64,000 nucleotides of DNA from Salegentibacter sp. (GCA_024635795.1 JAGXIH010000009.1:1-64000); one strand, 5' to 3'; counted from the stretch's first letter, positions 16,159 to 24,788 are shown. Notes: generated from the sequence alone by a model not told the origin. Translations and numbers: made by a program.

Positions 16159-17382
16159 TTACACAAACATCTGCTGTAAAAGCCCATTTTTAAAGCTTTG
16201 TGCTTTTTCGATTTGCTGCGAAACAGTCTCTATTTTTTTATCGATGGCGGATAAAAATTCTGCTATTTTTTGTTGTTCTTTTTCTACAGGAACTTTGATT
16301 TTAATTTTTGCCAAATCATTTGAATTAATAGCAGGGTAACTTGTACCGGTACATCTTTTCAATACTCTGGTTACAAAATTTTCTGTATGAAGTAATTGAT
16401 ATAGAAACATTGGATTTTCCTTCGCACGTAATTGCGCATATCCTGTTGAAGCGATGTATTCTCCTTCTCTTTTGAAATATAAATTGTTCTTTTGATAAGG
16501 TCTTACGGTTTGAAATAAAATATCATTTTTTGCCAAAACCCTTTGAGCCCGGCTTGGAGCTCCAATCGCAGTAATTCTATTCTCCTTTATCAGCCTTCCG
16601 CCATCAACACTTTCTAAATCAATATAAATGAAAGTACCTGGTAATTCATTATTTTTAGGATTAACAGAGCACACATCTTTTAATTTTCTCATTTTCCACT
16701 CCGGAAAATCCTTCCCATCCTCATTCCCTTCGGCTCCGCTCAGGACAGGCTTAAACCGGATTTCCTGAGAAAACAACTGCTGCATCACACCTTTTTTATA
16801 GGTTTCCAGCAATTCTTTTTTTCGGGTGAGTTGTTGGATCTTTTTATCGACTGCAGAAAGGAAGGTGGCGATTTTTTGTTGTTCGGGGGCTGAGGGAAAA
16901 TAAAATTTTAAATTCTTGATAATTGTCGCTGACAAATTACCTTGTCCTCCTTGGAGATATTTAGTAATAATTTTAGTCTGATTAAGACTAAGCAAGAAAT
17001 ATATAAATTGTATGTCTGCTTCACTTCTAATGCATAAAATGGCCTGGTTAATTGCTCCATCAATTTTCGAAATGGCTACTTCGCCACTGTTTGCACCATA
17101 TAGAGCATATAGTAAATCCCCTTGATTTACAATTTTTGCTGATGAGTTTTGCAATGCCTCCTCGGTGATAAAGTTTGAAACCTTTTCATCCTCTATGTTT
17201 CCTGAACCTATAAAAGGTATGGTCCCGGAATAATATAACTGATTGGTACTCGTAGGAGTGCCACCGGAAAAAAAGGTGCAGAAATTTTTCAATTTTTTCA
17301 GTTTCCATTCCTGCCCAAATTCCTTAAATCTTAATTGCGGAGATACAATTACTTCAATATTTTTTTCTATTTCTATCTCCAT
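16159..17382 (-). CDS. hsdS: Type I restriction-modification specificity subunit
   Basis: HsdS sets the DNA target of the methylase and nuclease complex. The protein shows the two-fold repeat typical of the family: PQLRFKEFGQEWKLKKL opens the first target-recognition domain and DFPEWKMRKLKDVC the second. Each ends with a helix of the type PEQQKIATFLSAVDKKIQQL or KEQQKIAEFLSAIDKKIETV. The ATG at 17380-17382 starts one base after the hsdM stop (TAA-A-ATG), so I chose it over an ATG 18 bases upstream that would overlap hsdM. Between the first conserved helix and the second recognition domain, residues of the form PVLSGAEGNE derive from a REP-like sequence (16727-16749), an in-frame insertion that the protein seems to tolerate. 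The recognition sequence cannot be read from the protein. Confidence 0.93.
   Translation of the reverse strand: MEIEIEKNIEVIVSPQLRFKEFGQEWKLKKLKNFCTFFSGGTPTSTNQLYYSGTIPFIGSGNIEDEKVSNFITEEALQNSSAKIVNQGDLLYALYGANSGEVAISKIDGAINQAILCIRSEADIQFIYFLLSLNQTKIITKYLQGGQGNLSATIIKNLKFYFPSAPEQQKIATFLSAVDKKIQQLTRKKELLETYKKGVMQQLFSQEIRFKPVLSGAEGNEDGKDFPEWKMRKLKDVCSVNPKNNELPGTFIYIDLESVDGGRLIKENRITAIGAPSRAQRVLAKNDILFQTVRPYQKNNLYFKREGEYIASTGYAQLRAKENPMFLYQLLHTENFVTRVLKRCTGTSYPAINSNDLAKIKIKVPVEKEQQKIAEFLSAIDKKIETVSQQIEKAQSFKNGLLQQMFV
16727..16749. repeat. REP-like dispersed sequence inside hsdS
   Basis: The plus strand reads CCTTCGGCTCCGCTCAGGAC, then AGG. This closely resembles the CCTTCGACTCCGCTCAGG family of short dispersed repeats that I know from intergenic DNA of flavobacteria and other bacteria. 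Here it is translated in frame within the linker of HsdS as VLSGAEG. No second copy was noticed in this window. Confidence 0.6.
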
Positions 17383-17383
17383 T

Positions 17384-18946
17384 TTAAAAAGGTTGTTCAA
17401 TTCCTAATTGCTTACAGAAATCTGCTATTTCAGCGTCGGTAGTCTTCATATCTTGCTCGAGAGTTTTTAAGTCTGCCGCAACCGCATTGATATCAACCGG
17501 CTCTTCCGCTTCAAAAGTATCCACATAGCGGGGGATGTTGAGGTTGTAATCATTTTCCTTTACCTCTTCGAGTTTGGCAACGTAACTGTATTTGTCCAGA
17601 GTTGTTCTGCTTTTATAGGTGTCGATGATTTTTTCCACATCCTCTTTCCGCAGGTAATTCTGGGTTTTTATCTTTTCGTAGTGTTCGCTGCTGTCTATAA
17701 AAAGAATGTCTTCATTGTGCTCCCTGTTTTTCTTCAGTACAAGGATGCAGGTTGGGATCCCTGTTCCGTAGAAAATATTAGCCGGTAAACCAATTACCGC
17801 ATCCAGGTAATTCTTGTCGTTGATAAGGTATTTTCTAATATGGCCTTCCGCAGCGCCGCGAAACAGTACGCCGTGTGGTAGCACGCAGGCCATAGTCCCG
17901 GTATCGGAAAGCTGGTGCACCATATGCTGCACAAAAGCAAAGTCGGCTTTGGTTTTTGGCGCTAGTTTTCCGTAGGCGGCAAAACGGTCGTCACTCATAA
18001 ACAGCGGGCTCGCGCTCCACTTCGCAGAGAAAGGAGGATTGGCTACAATGGCCTCAAAACGTTCATCAAAATGATCGGGAGACGGATTCTCCAGCGTGTC
18101 TTCATTGTAAATATCAAAACGCTTGTAATGCACATCGTGCATGATCATATTCATTCTGCACAGGTTGTAGGTGGTAGGATTGCTCTCCTGCCCGTAAAAG
18201 GCGCCTACCTGGGCTTCTTTCGCAACCCGAAGCAGCAATGAGCCCGAGCCGCAAGTTGGATCGTACACGCTCTTAATTTGATCTTTCTCCAGGGTAACCA
18301 GCTTCGCCAGTACCTTACTTACCTGTTGCGGAGTGTAAAACTCACCGGCCTTTTTTCCGGCTCCTGAGGCGAATTTCCCAATCAGGTATTCGTAAGCATC
18401 GCCTAAGACATCATTTTCGGTATTCTCCAGGTCAAAATCTACCTGGTCAAGATGGGTAAGCACCTTTACGATGAGTTCGTTTTTAGCTTCTTCGGTTTTA
18501 CCCAATTTGCTGCTGGTAAGATCCAGGTCTTCAAAGAGATTTCCGAAATCTTCCTCGCTCTCGCTGCCCATCGTACTCTGCTCGATATTGGTAAGCACTT
18601 TAGATAGATCTGCAAGTATGAATTTGCTTTTTCCGTTCCCGTTCCCGCGTCGGGCGAGTTCGCTGAAGAGTTCAGAAGGTTTAAGGAAGTAGCCTAAATG
18701 CTCCAGCGCATCATCTTTAACAGCCTCCAGGTATTCTTTTTCCTGGGGATGGCCCTCGAGTTGGTGAAAAGTAAGATTATCTGGTTTCAGGATCCTGTTG
18801 GCGTGAAGTTCCATCTTCCTGCTCAGATATTTGTAAAAGATAAATCCTAATATATAATCCCGGAATTCATCGGCCCCCATTTTTCCCCGCAGGGTGTTGG
18901 CGATATTCCAGAGTTGTTGTTCCAGTTGTTGTTTGGATTGGGTCAT
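17384..18946 (-). CDS. hsdM: Type I restriction-modification DNA methyltransferase subunit
   Basis: The 520-residue protein matches HsdM. A helical N-terminal domain (LWNIANTLRGKM) is followed by the N6-adenine methyltransferase core, with FYTPQQVSKVL, the SAM-binding motif DPTCGSGS (229-236) and the catalytic NPPF (303-306). A C-terminal helical tail contacts HsdS. It methylates adenine in the two half-sites chosen by HsdS and forms the M2S modification core, to which two HsdR copies add. It is the first gene of the hsd run and would be transcribed from the repeat-bearing gap to its right. The length is normal and all motifs are intact. Confidence 0.96.
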   Translation of the reverse strand: MTQSKQQLEQQLWNIANTLRGKMGADEFRDYILGFIFYKYLSRKMELHANRILKPDNLTFHQLEGHPQEKEYLEAVKDDALEHLGYFLKPSELFSELARRGNGNGKSKFILADLSKVLTNIEQSTMGSESEEDFGNLFEDLDLTSSKLGKTEEAKNELIVKVLTHLDQVDFDLENTENDVLGDAYEYLIGKFASGAGKKAGEFYTPQQVSKVLAKLVTLEKDQIKSVYDPTCGSGSLLLRVAKEAQVGAFYGQESNPTTYNLCRMNMIMHDVHYKRFDIYNEDTLENPSPDHFDERFEAIVANPPFSAKWSASPLFMSDDRFAAYGKLAPKTKADFAFVQHMVHQLSDTGTMACVLPHGVLFRGAAEGHIRKYLINDKNYLDAVIGLPANIFYGTGIPTCILVLKKNREHNEDILFIDSSEHYEKIKTQNYLRKEDVEKIIDTYKSRTTLDKYSYVAKLEEVKENDYNLNIPRYVDTFEAEEPVDINAVAADLKTLEQDMKTTDAEIADFCKQLGIEQPF

Positions 18947-19649
18947 TTTTTATTTGGGGTAATTAAACGGAAGTCTGCTTCTGCCATATAAGCGATTAAT
19001 GGTTTAGAATTTCAGCTTCCAGTGTGTAGGGACAATGGAAAAAGATTGTATGTTGTAAATCTAAATATTTTCTTAAAGCTTTGAAAGGAGAAGTACCTAA
19101 AAAAAGTCAGAATTCCTGTTTAATTTCAAACAAAAGTTAAATTTAAACCTTGAATCCTGTCATCGCTAACTTTAAAAAAGCCATATAAAATCTATAATAA
19201 ACATACTCCTGAAATAACTGTAGTGCCATTCCTGGATTAAAAAAAGACTTGTATACTTATTCAGGGCGCTTCAAGGCTGTCTTCTTCCGGTCTTCTTGCA
19301 GTCTTATTGCAGTCTTATTCCTGTTTATGCCGTGTATATGCCGTATATATGCCGTCTTTATACCGTATATATGTCGGAGTTACTCTATACTTAGTCCCTG
19401 CCTGGGCCATATCAGAGCCCTACTTGTTTTGAGGAAGTGGGTATATTCAATTCCGGATTAAGGAATTAAAAGAAATTAAATATTGAGGGGAATTGTGCCG
19501 GTAGCTTGACCTGCTGTTGCCCGGGCCCGGGGATTTTTTTGGATTTTAAATAAGATCGGGGCTGATAATTAATTAACTTGGAGGTGTTTATAATTCCAAT
19601 TAAATGGATCAAAGTTTTCAAAATTAAGCTACAAAATAATCAAATCTCA
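18947..19649. other. Divergent intergenic region upstream of hsdM
   Basis: This gap of about 0.7 kb lies between the start of hsdM (minus) and the start of the EEP-family gene (plus), so it must hold both promoters. I found no confident TTG/TAnnTTTG pair for either gene. It contains the 11-bp tandem array at 19279-19377 and otherwise looks non-coding. A 70-codon frame across the array is a by-product of the repeat. Confidence 0.6.
19279..19377. repeat. Nine tandem 11-bp repeats
   Basis: Nine units follow without gaps: GTCTTCTTCCG, GTCTTCTTGCA, GTCTTATTGCA, GTCTTATTCCT, GTTTATGCCGT, GTATATGCCGT, ATATATGCCGT, CTTTATACCGT and ATATATGTCGG. Neighbouring units resemble each other most, and the sequence drifts from a GTCTTNTTGCA type to an ATATATGCCGT type along the array. 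An 11-bp period is close to one helical turn, so a protein bound to each unit would face the same side of the DNA. Confidence 0.75.
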
Positions 19650-20483
19650 ATGTTTGCCAGAATTCTGAATCTTCCAAATATGCTGTTGTTTCTCAGCATA
19701 TTTTCTCTGTCTACCGCCGGTTATGCTCAGGCTGAAATAAGCGATACTACTAAGGCCATAGAGGAAATAAAAGTTATGTCCTATAATATTCATCACGCCA
19801 GTCCGCCTTCGCAACCTGATGCTATCGATATTGATGCGATTGTTCGGGTAATAAAGGCTCAGGATGCCGATCTGGTAGCGCTTCAGGAGGTAGATTCCGG
19901 CACAGAAAGGTCGGGGGAAGGGAATCAGGCAGCTATGATTGCAGAGAGATTAAATATGTATTATTATTTTTCAAAGGCAATTAATTTCAACGGGGGAGAA
20001 TACGGGAATGCGATACTTTCCAAATATCCCATAGAGGAAGGAAGCACTCACCGCTTGCCCAATGAACCGGAAGCCGCTACGGAAGACCGCGTGATGTCTA
20101 CCGGAAAAATAAGGCTACCTGGCGGCAATGAAATTATCTTCGCCAGCACTCATTTGGATTATAAAGAAAACTCCCCAAGTAGGGTTCGCCAAATGAAAAA
20201 GCTTCTTGAAATTCTGATAGCAATGGATCAACCTGTAATCCTGGCCGGGGATTTCAATGATGTACCGGACTCCGAAACTATAAAACTATTGGAGTCGGCT
20301 TTTCAGTTAACCTGTAGTAACTGTCCGCCAACTTTTCCGGTAACAGAGCCCGTTAAGGCCATTGATTTTATAGCTTATAAGCATCCTCAACAAAAGTTCA
20401 GGACTAAAGCTCATAAGGTCATTGATGAAACCTATGCTTCAGATCATCGGTCGGTTTTTGCGGTAATAGAATTATTAAAATAG
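19650..20483 (+). CDS. Exported endonuclease/exonuclease/phosphatase (EEP) family protein
   Basis: I start it at the ATG at 19650 because the sequence from there (MFARILNLPNMLLFLSIFSL, then STAGYAQA) is a good signal peptide, whereas the 24 codons upstream are polar. The mature 250-residue domain carries the EEP motifs VMSYNIHHA, LQEVDSGT (metal Glu), STHLDY, GDFNDVPDS and SDHRSVFA (catalytic His at the end). The superfamily cleaves phosphodiester or phosphomonoester bonds in nucleic acids, inositol phosphates or sphingomyelin. The exported members close to this one are usually uncharacterised. It stands alone. The EEP fold is certain but the substrate is not. Confidence 0.85.
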   Translation: MFARILNLPNMLLFLSIFSLSTAGYAQAEISDTTKAIEEIKVMSYNIHHASPPSQPDAIDIDAIVRVIKAQDADLVALQEVDSGTERSGEGNQAAMIAERLNMYYYFSKAINFNGGEYGNAILSKYPIEEGSTHRLPNEPEAATEDRVMSTGKIRLPGGNEIIFASTHLDYKENSPSRVRQMKKLLEILIAMDQPVILAGDFNDVPDSETIKLLESAFQLTCSNCPPTFPVTEPVKAIDFIAYKHPQQKFRTKAHKVIDETYASDHRSVFAVIELLK

Positions 20484-20574
20484 ATTTGAATTAAAGCCTT
20501 ACTTTAAAGACTACTTCTTCCGGAGATTCGGTTGTTATCATTGAAACCGGCTTTCTTAACTAACCCATTCCGGC

Positions 20575-20605
20575 TTGAGCATTGGTTTTAATTATCTTAT
20601 TTTTG
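20575..20605 (+). promoter_or_regulatory. Flavobacterial promoter of mazG
   Basis: TTG at 20575-20577 and TATTTTTG at 20598-20605 are separated by 20 bases, matching the Bacteroidota TTG/TAnnTTTG pattern. The start codon lies 20 bases beyond the -7 element, so the leader would be very short. An 18-base stretch including the -7 element is identical to the ndk promoter. Confidence 0.7.
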
Positions 20606-20625
20606 CCCAAATTCAAAAGACCGCT

Positions 20626-21399
20626 ATGAATACCAGAGAAGAGCAACTTAAAGCATTTGATCGTCTACTCACCATTATGGATGAACTGCGCGAGCAATGC
20701 CCCTGGGACCGCAAACAGACCATGGAATCCCTTAGACATCTCACCATAGAAGAAACCTACGAGCTTGGGGATGCTATTCTTGACAATGATCTCGAGGAAG
20801 TGAAAAAGGAAATCGGGGATGTGTTATTACACCTGGTGTTCTATGCGAAAATAGGAAGTGAGAAGAAGGCCTTTGATATCGCCGATGTCGCTAATAGTAT
20901 TTGCGATAAATTAATTGACAGGCATCCGCATATTTATGGCGATGTGGAAGTCGCCGACGAAGAAGAGGTGAAACGCAACTGGGAAAATTTAAAGCTTAAG
21001 GAAGGCAAGAAAAGTGTCCTGGAAGGCGTGCCGCGCTCCCTGCCGGCATTGGTGAAAGCCAACCGGATCCAGGATAAGGTTGCCGGGGTTGGTTTTGACT
21101 GGGAGGAGCCACAACAGGTTTTTGAAAAGCTACAGGAAGAATTGGGAGAATTACAACATGAGGTCAATGCCCATAACCAGGAGAAAATAGAAGCCGAATT
21201 TGGGGATGTGCTCTTTTCGATGATCAATTATGCCCGTTTTCTGAAAGTAAATCCTGAAAATGCCCTGGAAAGAACCAACAAGAAATTTATTCAACGCTTT
21301 CAGTATCTGGAGACTAAAGCTAAAGAACAAAATAAGGCTTTGAAAGATATGACCCTTGCCGAAATGGACGTGTTCTGGAATGAAGCTAAATTGTTGTGA
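20626..21399 (+). CDS. mazG: Nucleoside triphosphate pyrophosphohydrolase MazG
   Basis: The protein contains two MazG domains in tandem, as in E. coli MazG. The first begins QCPWDRKQTMESL and carries the metal-binding EExxE-type helix (IEETYELGDAI) and the EIGDVLLHLVFYAK helix. The second carries QEELGELQHEV and EAEFGDVLFSMINYAR. MazG hydrolyses (d)NTPs to monophosphate and pyrophosphate, cleaning the pool of abnormal nucleotides and in some bacteria lowering ppGpp. I chose ATG 20626 because the preceding 17 codons overlap the promoter and are not conserved in type. It is monocistronic between an EEP gene and a convergent minus-strand operon. The length of 257 residues is normal. Confidence 0.93.
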   Translation: MNTREEQLKAFDRLLTIMDELREQCPWDRKQTMESLRHLTIEETYELGDAILDNDLEEVKKEIGDVLLHLVFYAKIGSEKKAFDIADVANSICDKLIDRHPHIYGDVEVADEEEVKRNWENLKLKEGKKSVLEGVPRSLPALVKANRIQDKVAGVGFDWEEPQQVFEKLQEELGELQHEVNAHNQEKIEAEFGDVLFSMINYARFLKVNPENALERTNKKFIQRFQYLETKAKEQNKALKDMTLAEMDVFWNEAKLL

Positions 21400-21625
21400 A
21401 GTAAAGAAGTTTTCAATTTTTCCCGCCAACCTTTAGGGGAAGGGGGCAAGCGGGAAAAGCTTTAAGGCCTAAAGTTTAACCACGAATACACGAAGATTGT
21501 TTGGTTTGCGATTTTGACTTAGGAAGAGTTTTGCGCTAAGCTTTGCGGCTTTTGCGTGAAACAAATTTCAGAGAGGGTTCAAAATTCCAAATCGGAAAGT
21601 CTAAAAATTTAAAGCGGAATCTATT
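21400..21625. other. Convergent gap with degenerate repeat
   Basis: This gap lies between the 3' ends of mazG and a minus-strand methyltransferase gene. Positions 21478-21560 contain TAACCACGAATACACGAAGA and later TTTTGCGCTAAGCTTTGCGG, reminiscent of the repeats that flank the GxxExxY gene. It may be a decayed member of that class. No gene and no strong terminator were seen. Confidence 0.4.
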
Positions 21626-22252
21626 CTATTTGCTGAAAACGATTAGCTTCGGTGCTATCTCCAGCTTGCTGAAACCGAGGTTTTCTTTGATCCAGAGCAG
21701 ACTTTTTTCAGTATAAAAAAATACGTGGGTGGGGTCGTTCTTGTAATACCAGTTGTCAAAGTCGATGTCTTCAGAATACAGAGATGTCTTGCAATAGAGT
21801 TTTCCCCCGGGATTTAATTTATCGGAGAGCTCCCGGAATTCCCCGGCCGGATCATAGAAATGTTCCATCACCTCACAGCAAATAATGAAATCGTAAGAGT
21901 TTTTCAAAACGAGCTTATCCGGATAGAAATAAGGATCATAAAGCGCTACCGAAAAGCCTTGTTTTTCTAATTCGGTAGTGGCTACCGGACCTGTGCCACA
22001 TCCATAGTCTAATCCTGTGTTTGTAACTGAAAAATCATTTAAGATCCGGGTGGTTATCGGGCTAACGAATTGCTGATACCTGGGATCTTCTACATCATTG
22101 TTATGGGTTAAATACCGTTCTTTTTCGGAATCTTCCGGGATGTAAAATTCAGGTAAAAGCTGGATGCCTCCACAATTGGCACAGGCAACAAATTCCCGGT
22201 TTTTACTTTTCCAGAATGTTTTGGTTTCAGCACCGCATAAAGTGCAATTCAT
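21626..22252 (-). CDS. Class I SAM-dependent methyltransferase with N-terminal zinc ribbon
   Basis: The 208-residue protein opens with CTLCGAE and then CANCGG, two CxxC knuckles (residues 3-6 and 23-26) forming a likely zinc ribbon. The methyltransferase core follows with LDYGCGTGP (about residues 78-86), ICCEVMEHFYDP, and the LNPGGKLYCKTSLY strand, as in the Methyltransf_23 family. The substrate is unknown. Relatives act on small molecules, sugars or RNA. It begins 12 bp after the DUF349 gene and probably shares its transcript, as the last gene of that unit. Confidence 0.8.
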   Translation of the reverse strand: MNCTLCGAETKTFWKSKNREFVACANCGGIQLLPEFYIPEDSEKERYLTHNNDVEDPRYQQFVSPITTRILNDFSVTNTGLDYGCGTGPVATTELEKQGFSVALYDPYFYPDKLVLKNSYDFIICCEVMEHFYDPAGEFRELSDKLNPGGKLYCKTSLYSEDIDFDNWYYKNDPTHVFFYTEKSLLWIKENLGFSKLEIAPKLIVFSK

Positions 22253-22264
22253 TCCGAAGAAATT

Positions 22265-24673
22265 TTAATAAAGCGATTTGATCTTTCGTAATTTTTCTTT
22301 CCAGACCTCAAGCTGCGCCTTATGATCGGCGATGTTCTTGTGAACCTCCTGTACCAACGGATTATCCTCATCCACATTCGAGAAGAACTGAAGGTTATTT
22401 TCCAACTGGCGAATTTCAGCTTTGGTCTCTTCTATCTTTTTGGTTAGGAAATAATGCTCATTTTGCAACTGGCGGTCATCTTCGGCTTCATTGATGGATT
22501 GGAGCTTGTTTTCATACTTCATCATTTCGACCTTGGTCTTGTCCATATCGATCTTGTTGAAGACCTGATCCAACGTCTTGTTGAATTTCCCTTCAATAAA
22601 TCTTTTGTTTTGAGGAACTCTGCCAACCTCCCTCCATGCCGCGATCAACTCCTTGATCTTCGGAAGATCCTCTTTTTTATCCCCGCTAAGTTCAAGAGCT
22701 TTTAGTTTATCGAGGATTTCCTTTTTCTTGTCGTAAGCTTCAAATTCTTCACTGTTTTCTTCTTTCCTGGTGGCATGTACCCTGTCAAAATAATGATTAC
22801 AGGCTGCCTTGAATTGCTTCCATACCTTGTCGCTGTCTTTGCGGGGTACATGACCAATCTTTTTCCAATCGGCCTGGATCTTTTTCATCAAAGGGGTTAC
22901 GGTTTTGAAATCGTCGCTGTCCTTATTGTCATCAGCAATTTTGATGAGTTCCTTTTTCTTCTCCAGATTTTCGTATTGCTGCTTTTTAAGATTTTTATAG
23001 AAAGTATTCTTATTGCGGTTAAATTTTCTTACCTCCTGTTTAAACTGGCTCCAGGTTTCTTCATTTTTGCTGCGGGGTACTTTTCCGGCTTTGAAGAACT
23101 CTTCCCGTAAGGCCTCAATTTCCTTGATCTTCTGTTGCCACTTATTGTGCGTGGTGTAATCCTCCCCGGCAATTAGCCTGATCTTTTCAATGATTTCCTG
23201 TTTCTTCTTCCAGTTCTCCTCAAATTCTTCATCGAGTTTGCTGAAATATTCCTGACGTTTATCGTGTATCTTTTTGGTGGTAGTACTAAACCGATCCCAG
23301 ATCTCCTCTCTAAATTCCTTGCCAACAGGGCCAAGTTCCTCTTTCCACATTTTGTGAAGCATCTGCAGTTCCCTAAATGCACGGTTTACATCGGCCTCCT
23401 GTAATAGCTCTTCAGCGCGATCTATAACCTTGAGTTTCTGCTCGAGGTTATGCTTGAAATCCATATCGCGGAATTCCCTGTTTAAATGCAGGAAATCATA
23501 GAAATTCTCTACATGGTGATGGTAGGTGTTCCAAACATTATTGTATTGATCCCGTGGAATAGGTCCTGCGACCTTCCAGCGGTCCTGCAGTTCTTTAAAA
23601 TGTTTGTAAGTGGTGTTTATATTCTCTTCAACATCGATTAAACCTTTTAATTCCTCGATAATTTCCAGGCGGATATTCAGGTTTTTATTGAGGTCCTGCT
23701 TAAGCTGCTGATAATATTTATTGCGTTTTTCCTTATAATCAAAAATGAGAGAATTGAAACGTTTTTTTAATGGGGTAGAGTAGTGGAAGTCTATTATGTT
23801 TCCGCCATCGGCCAGAAAATTCTCTTTTTTCTCTTCCAGCTCCTCATCGAACTTCGCATTGAATTCAGCACGTATTTCTGCAACGTGTTCTTTAATTGCC
23901 TGTACTTTTTGGGTCTTTAAAAGATGTTCCAACTCGTCGGCAAGCTCTTCTTTGCTCATGGAGTGGTAATCCTTCTGCGCAATATTGTGGCGCTCGCCGG
24001 TACTTTCGTCTTCACTATCTTCAGCTACCGCATCATCTACATCTTCCTGGGCCTCTTTTGGAGTTTTGGTCTCGCTTTTTTCTTCTTCTTCTTCTTCTTG
24101 ATCTGAAGTTTCTTCGGAATCATTTTCTGAAGCGGCTATTGGACTATCCTTGGGTTCTTCTGTTTTATCTATGCTGTCTTCCGGATCTTCCTTCTTTTCT
24201 GTTTTTTCTTCCGGTTCTTCTTTCTTATCAGTGTCCTCCTTGGGTTCTTCTTTCTTATCAGTGTCTTCCTCGGGATCTTCCTTTTTATCCTTGTCCTCCT
24301 CGGGTTCTTCCTTTTTATCTGTGTGGTCCTCCGGTTCTTCTTTTTTGTCTGTATCCTCCTCCGGATCTTTCTCCTTTGAAGCCTTATTTTCCTCAATCAG
24401 CGACTCATCCAAACTGTCTGCGGTCTCCTTGTCTTTTGAAGATTTTCCTGAAGAAGCCTCTCTAACCATAGCATCTTCCAGTTCACTTTCTTTTTTTTCT
24501 GAAATGCTTTGCTGTGATTCCTTTTTTTCAGATTTTTCCTCTTCTTCGGATTTAGAAAATGAATTCTCCTCGTTTACATTTCCCTGGCTTTCTTCCTGCT
24601 CATTATTTTTAGGCTTTTGCAGGTTTTCGTTGGAAAGCTCTTCCTTTCTGTTTTCATTTTCTTCTTGAGACAT
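22265..24673 (-). CDS. DUF349-repeat coiled-coil protein with acidic N-terminal repeat region
   Basis: From the ATG at 24671-24673 (a second ATG lies three codons upstream) the protein is about 802 residues. The first 245 or so are highly charged and low in complexity, including 7.5 copies of a ten-residue unit EPEEDTDKKE. The rest is helical, with five DUF349 units recognisable by W-K-x-x-G-x-V/I-P-R-x-x-x-x-x-x-W/F (for example RWKVAGPIPR, DWKKIGHVPRK, AWREVGRVPQ). DUF349 proteins are conserved in Bacteroidota and their role is not established. A structural or nucleic-acid-associated function is possible. It begins 106 bp after aroE and leads into the zinc-ribbon methyltransferase. No signal peptide is present. 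Confidence 0.85.
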   Translation of the reverse strand: MSQEENENRKEELSNENLQKPKNNEQEESQGNVNEENSFSKSEEEEKSEKKESQQSISEKKESELEDAMVREASSGKSSKDKETADSLDESLIEENKASKEKDPEEDTDKKEEPEDHTDKKEEPEEDKDKKEDPEEDTDKKEEPKEDTDKKEEPEEKTEKKEDPEDSIDKTEEPKDSPIAASENDSEETSDQEEEEEEKSETKTPKEAQEDVDDAVAEDSEDESTGERHNIAQKDYHSMSKEELADELEHLLKTQKVQAIKEHVAEIRAEFNAKFDEELEEKKENFLADGGNIIDFHYSTPLKKRFNSLIFDYKEKRNKYYQQLKQDLNKNLNIRLEIIEELKGLIDVEENINTTYKHFKELQDRWKVAGPIPRDQYNNVWNTYHHHVENFYDFLHLNREFRDMDFKHNLEQKLKVIDRAEELLQEADVNRAFRELQMLHKMWKEELGPVGKEFREEIWDRFSTTTKKIHDKRQEYFSKLDEEFEENWKKKQEIIEKIRLIAGEDYTTHNKWQQKIKEIEALREEFFKAGKVPRSKNEETWSQFKQEVRKFNRNKNTFYKNLKKQQYENLEKKKELIKIADDNKDSDDFKTVTPLMKKIQADWKKIGHVPRKDSDKVWKQFKAACNHYFDRVHATRKEENSEEFEAYDKKKEILDKLKALELSGDKKEDLPKIKELIAAWREVGRVPQNKRFIEGKFNKTLDQVFNKIDMDKTKVEMMKYENKLQSINEAEDDRQLQNEHYFLTKKIEETKAEIRQLENNLQFFSNVDEDNPLVQEVHKNIADHKAQLEVWKEKLRKIKSLY
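24143..24367 (-). repeat. 30-bp coding minisatellite in the DUF349 gene
   Basis: About 7.5 tandem 30-bp units encode (E/D)P(E/K)(E/D)xTDKKE. Units differ mainly by silent or conservative changes (EEPEDHTDKK, EEPEEDKDKK, EDPEEDTDKK), which points to duplication followed by drift. Copy number may vary between strains without shifting the frame. Confidence 0.85.
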
Positions 24674-24788
24674 ATCTTTCAATGTTAAGGTTCGTCAAAA
24701 TTTATTTAGGCTGAAAGATAGTAACTCCACTAAAATTGGACAAACAATTAGCTCTATTTGTACAGATTAAAAACTATGGAAACAGGGC

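Noticed and set aside
19279-19377. CRISPR array
   Set aside because: Units are 11 bp with no spacers and no cas genes nearby.
19249-19461. A 70-codon open frame over the 11-bp repeats
   Set aside because: Its sequence is set by the repeat, with repeated Cys/Ile/Tyr codons and no homology-like motif.
22454-24106. Several hydrophobic plus-strand frames opposite the DUF349 gene
   Set aside because: They mirror the Lys/Glu-rich coding strand and lack any family signature.
24150-24668. Serine-rich open frame opposite the DUF349 gene
   Set aside because: It is the reverse of the acidic repeat tract, and the DUF349 frame is the coding one.
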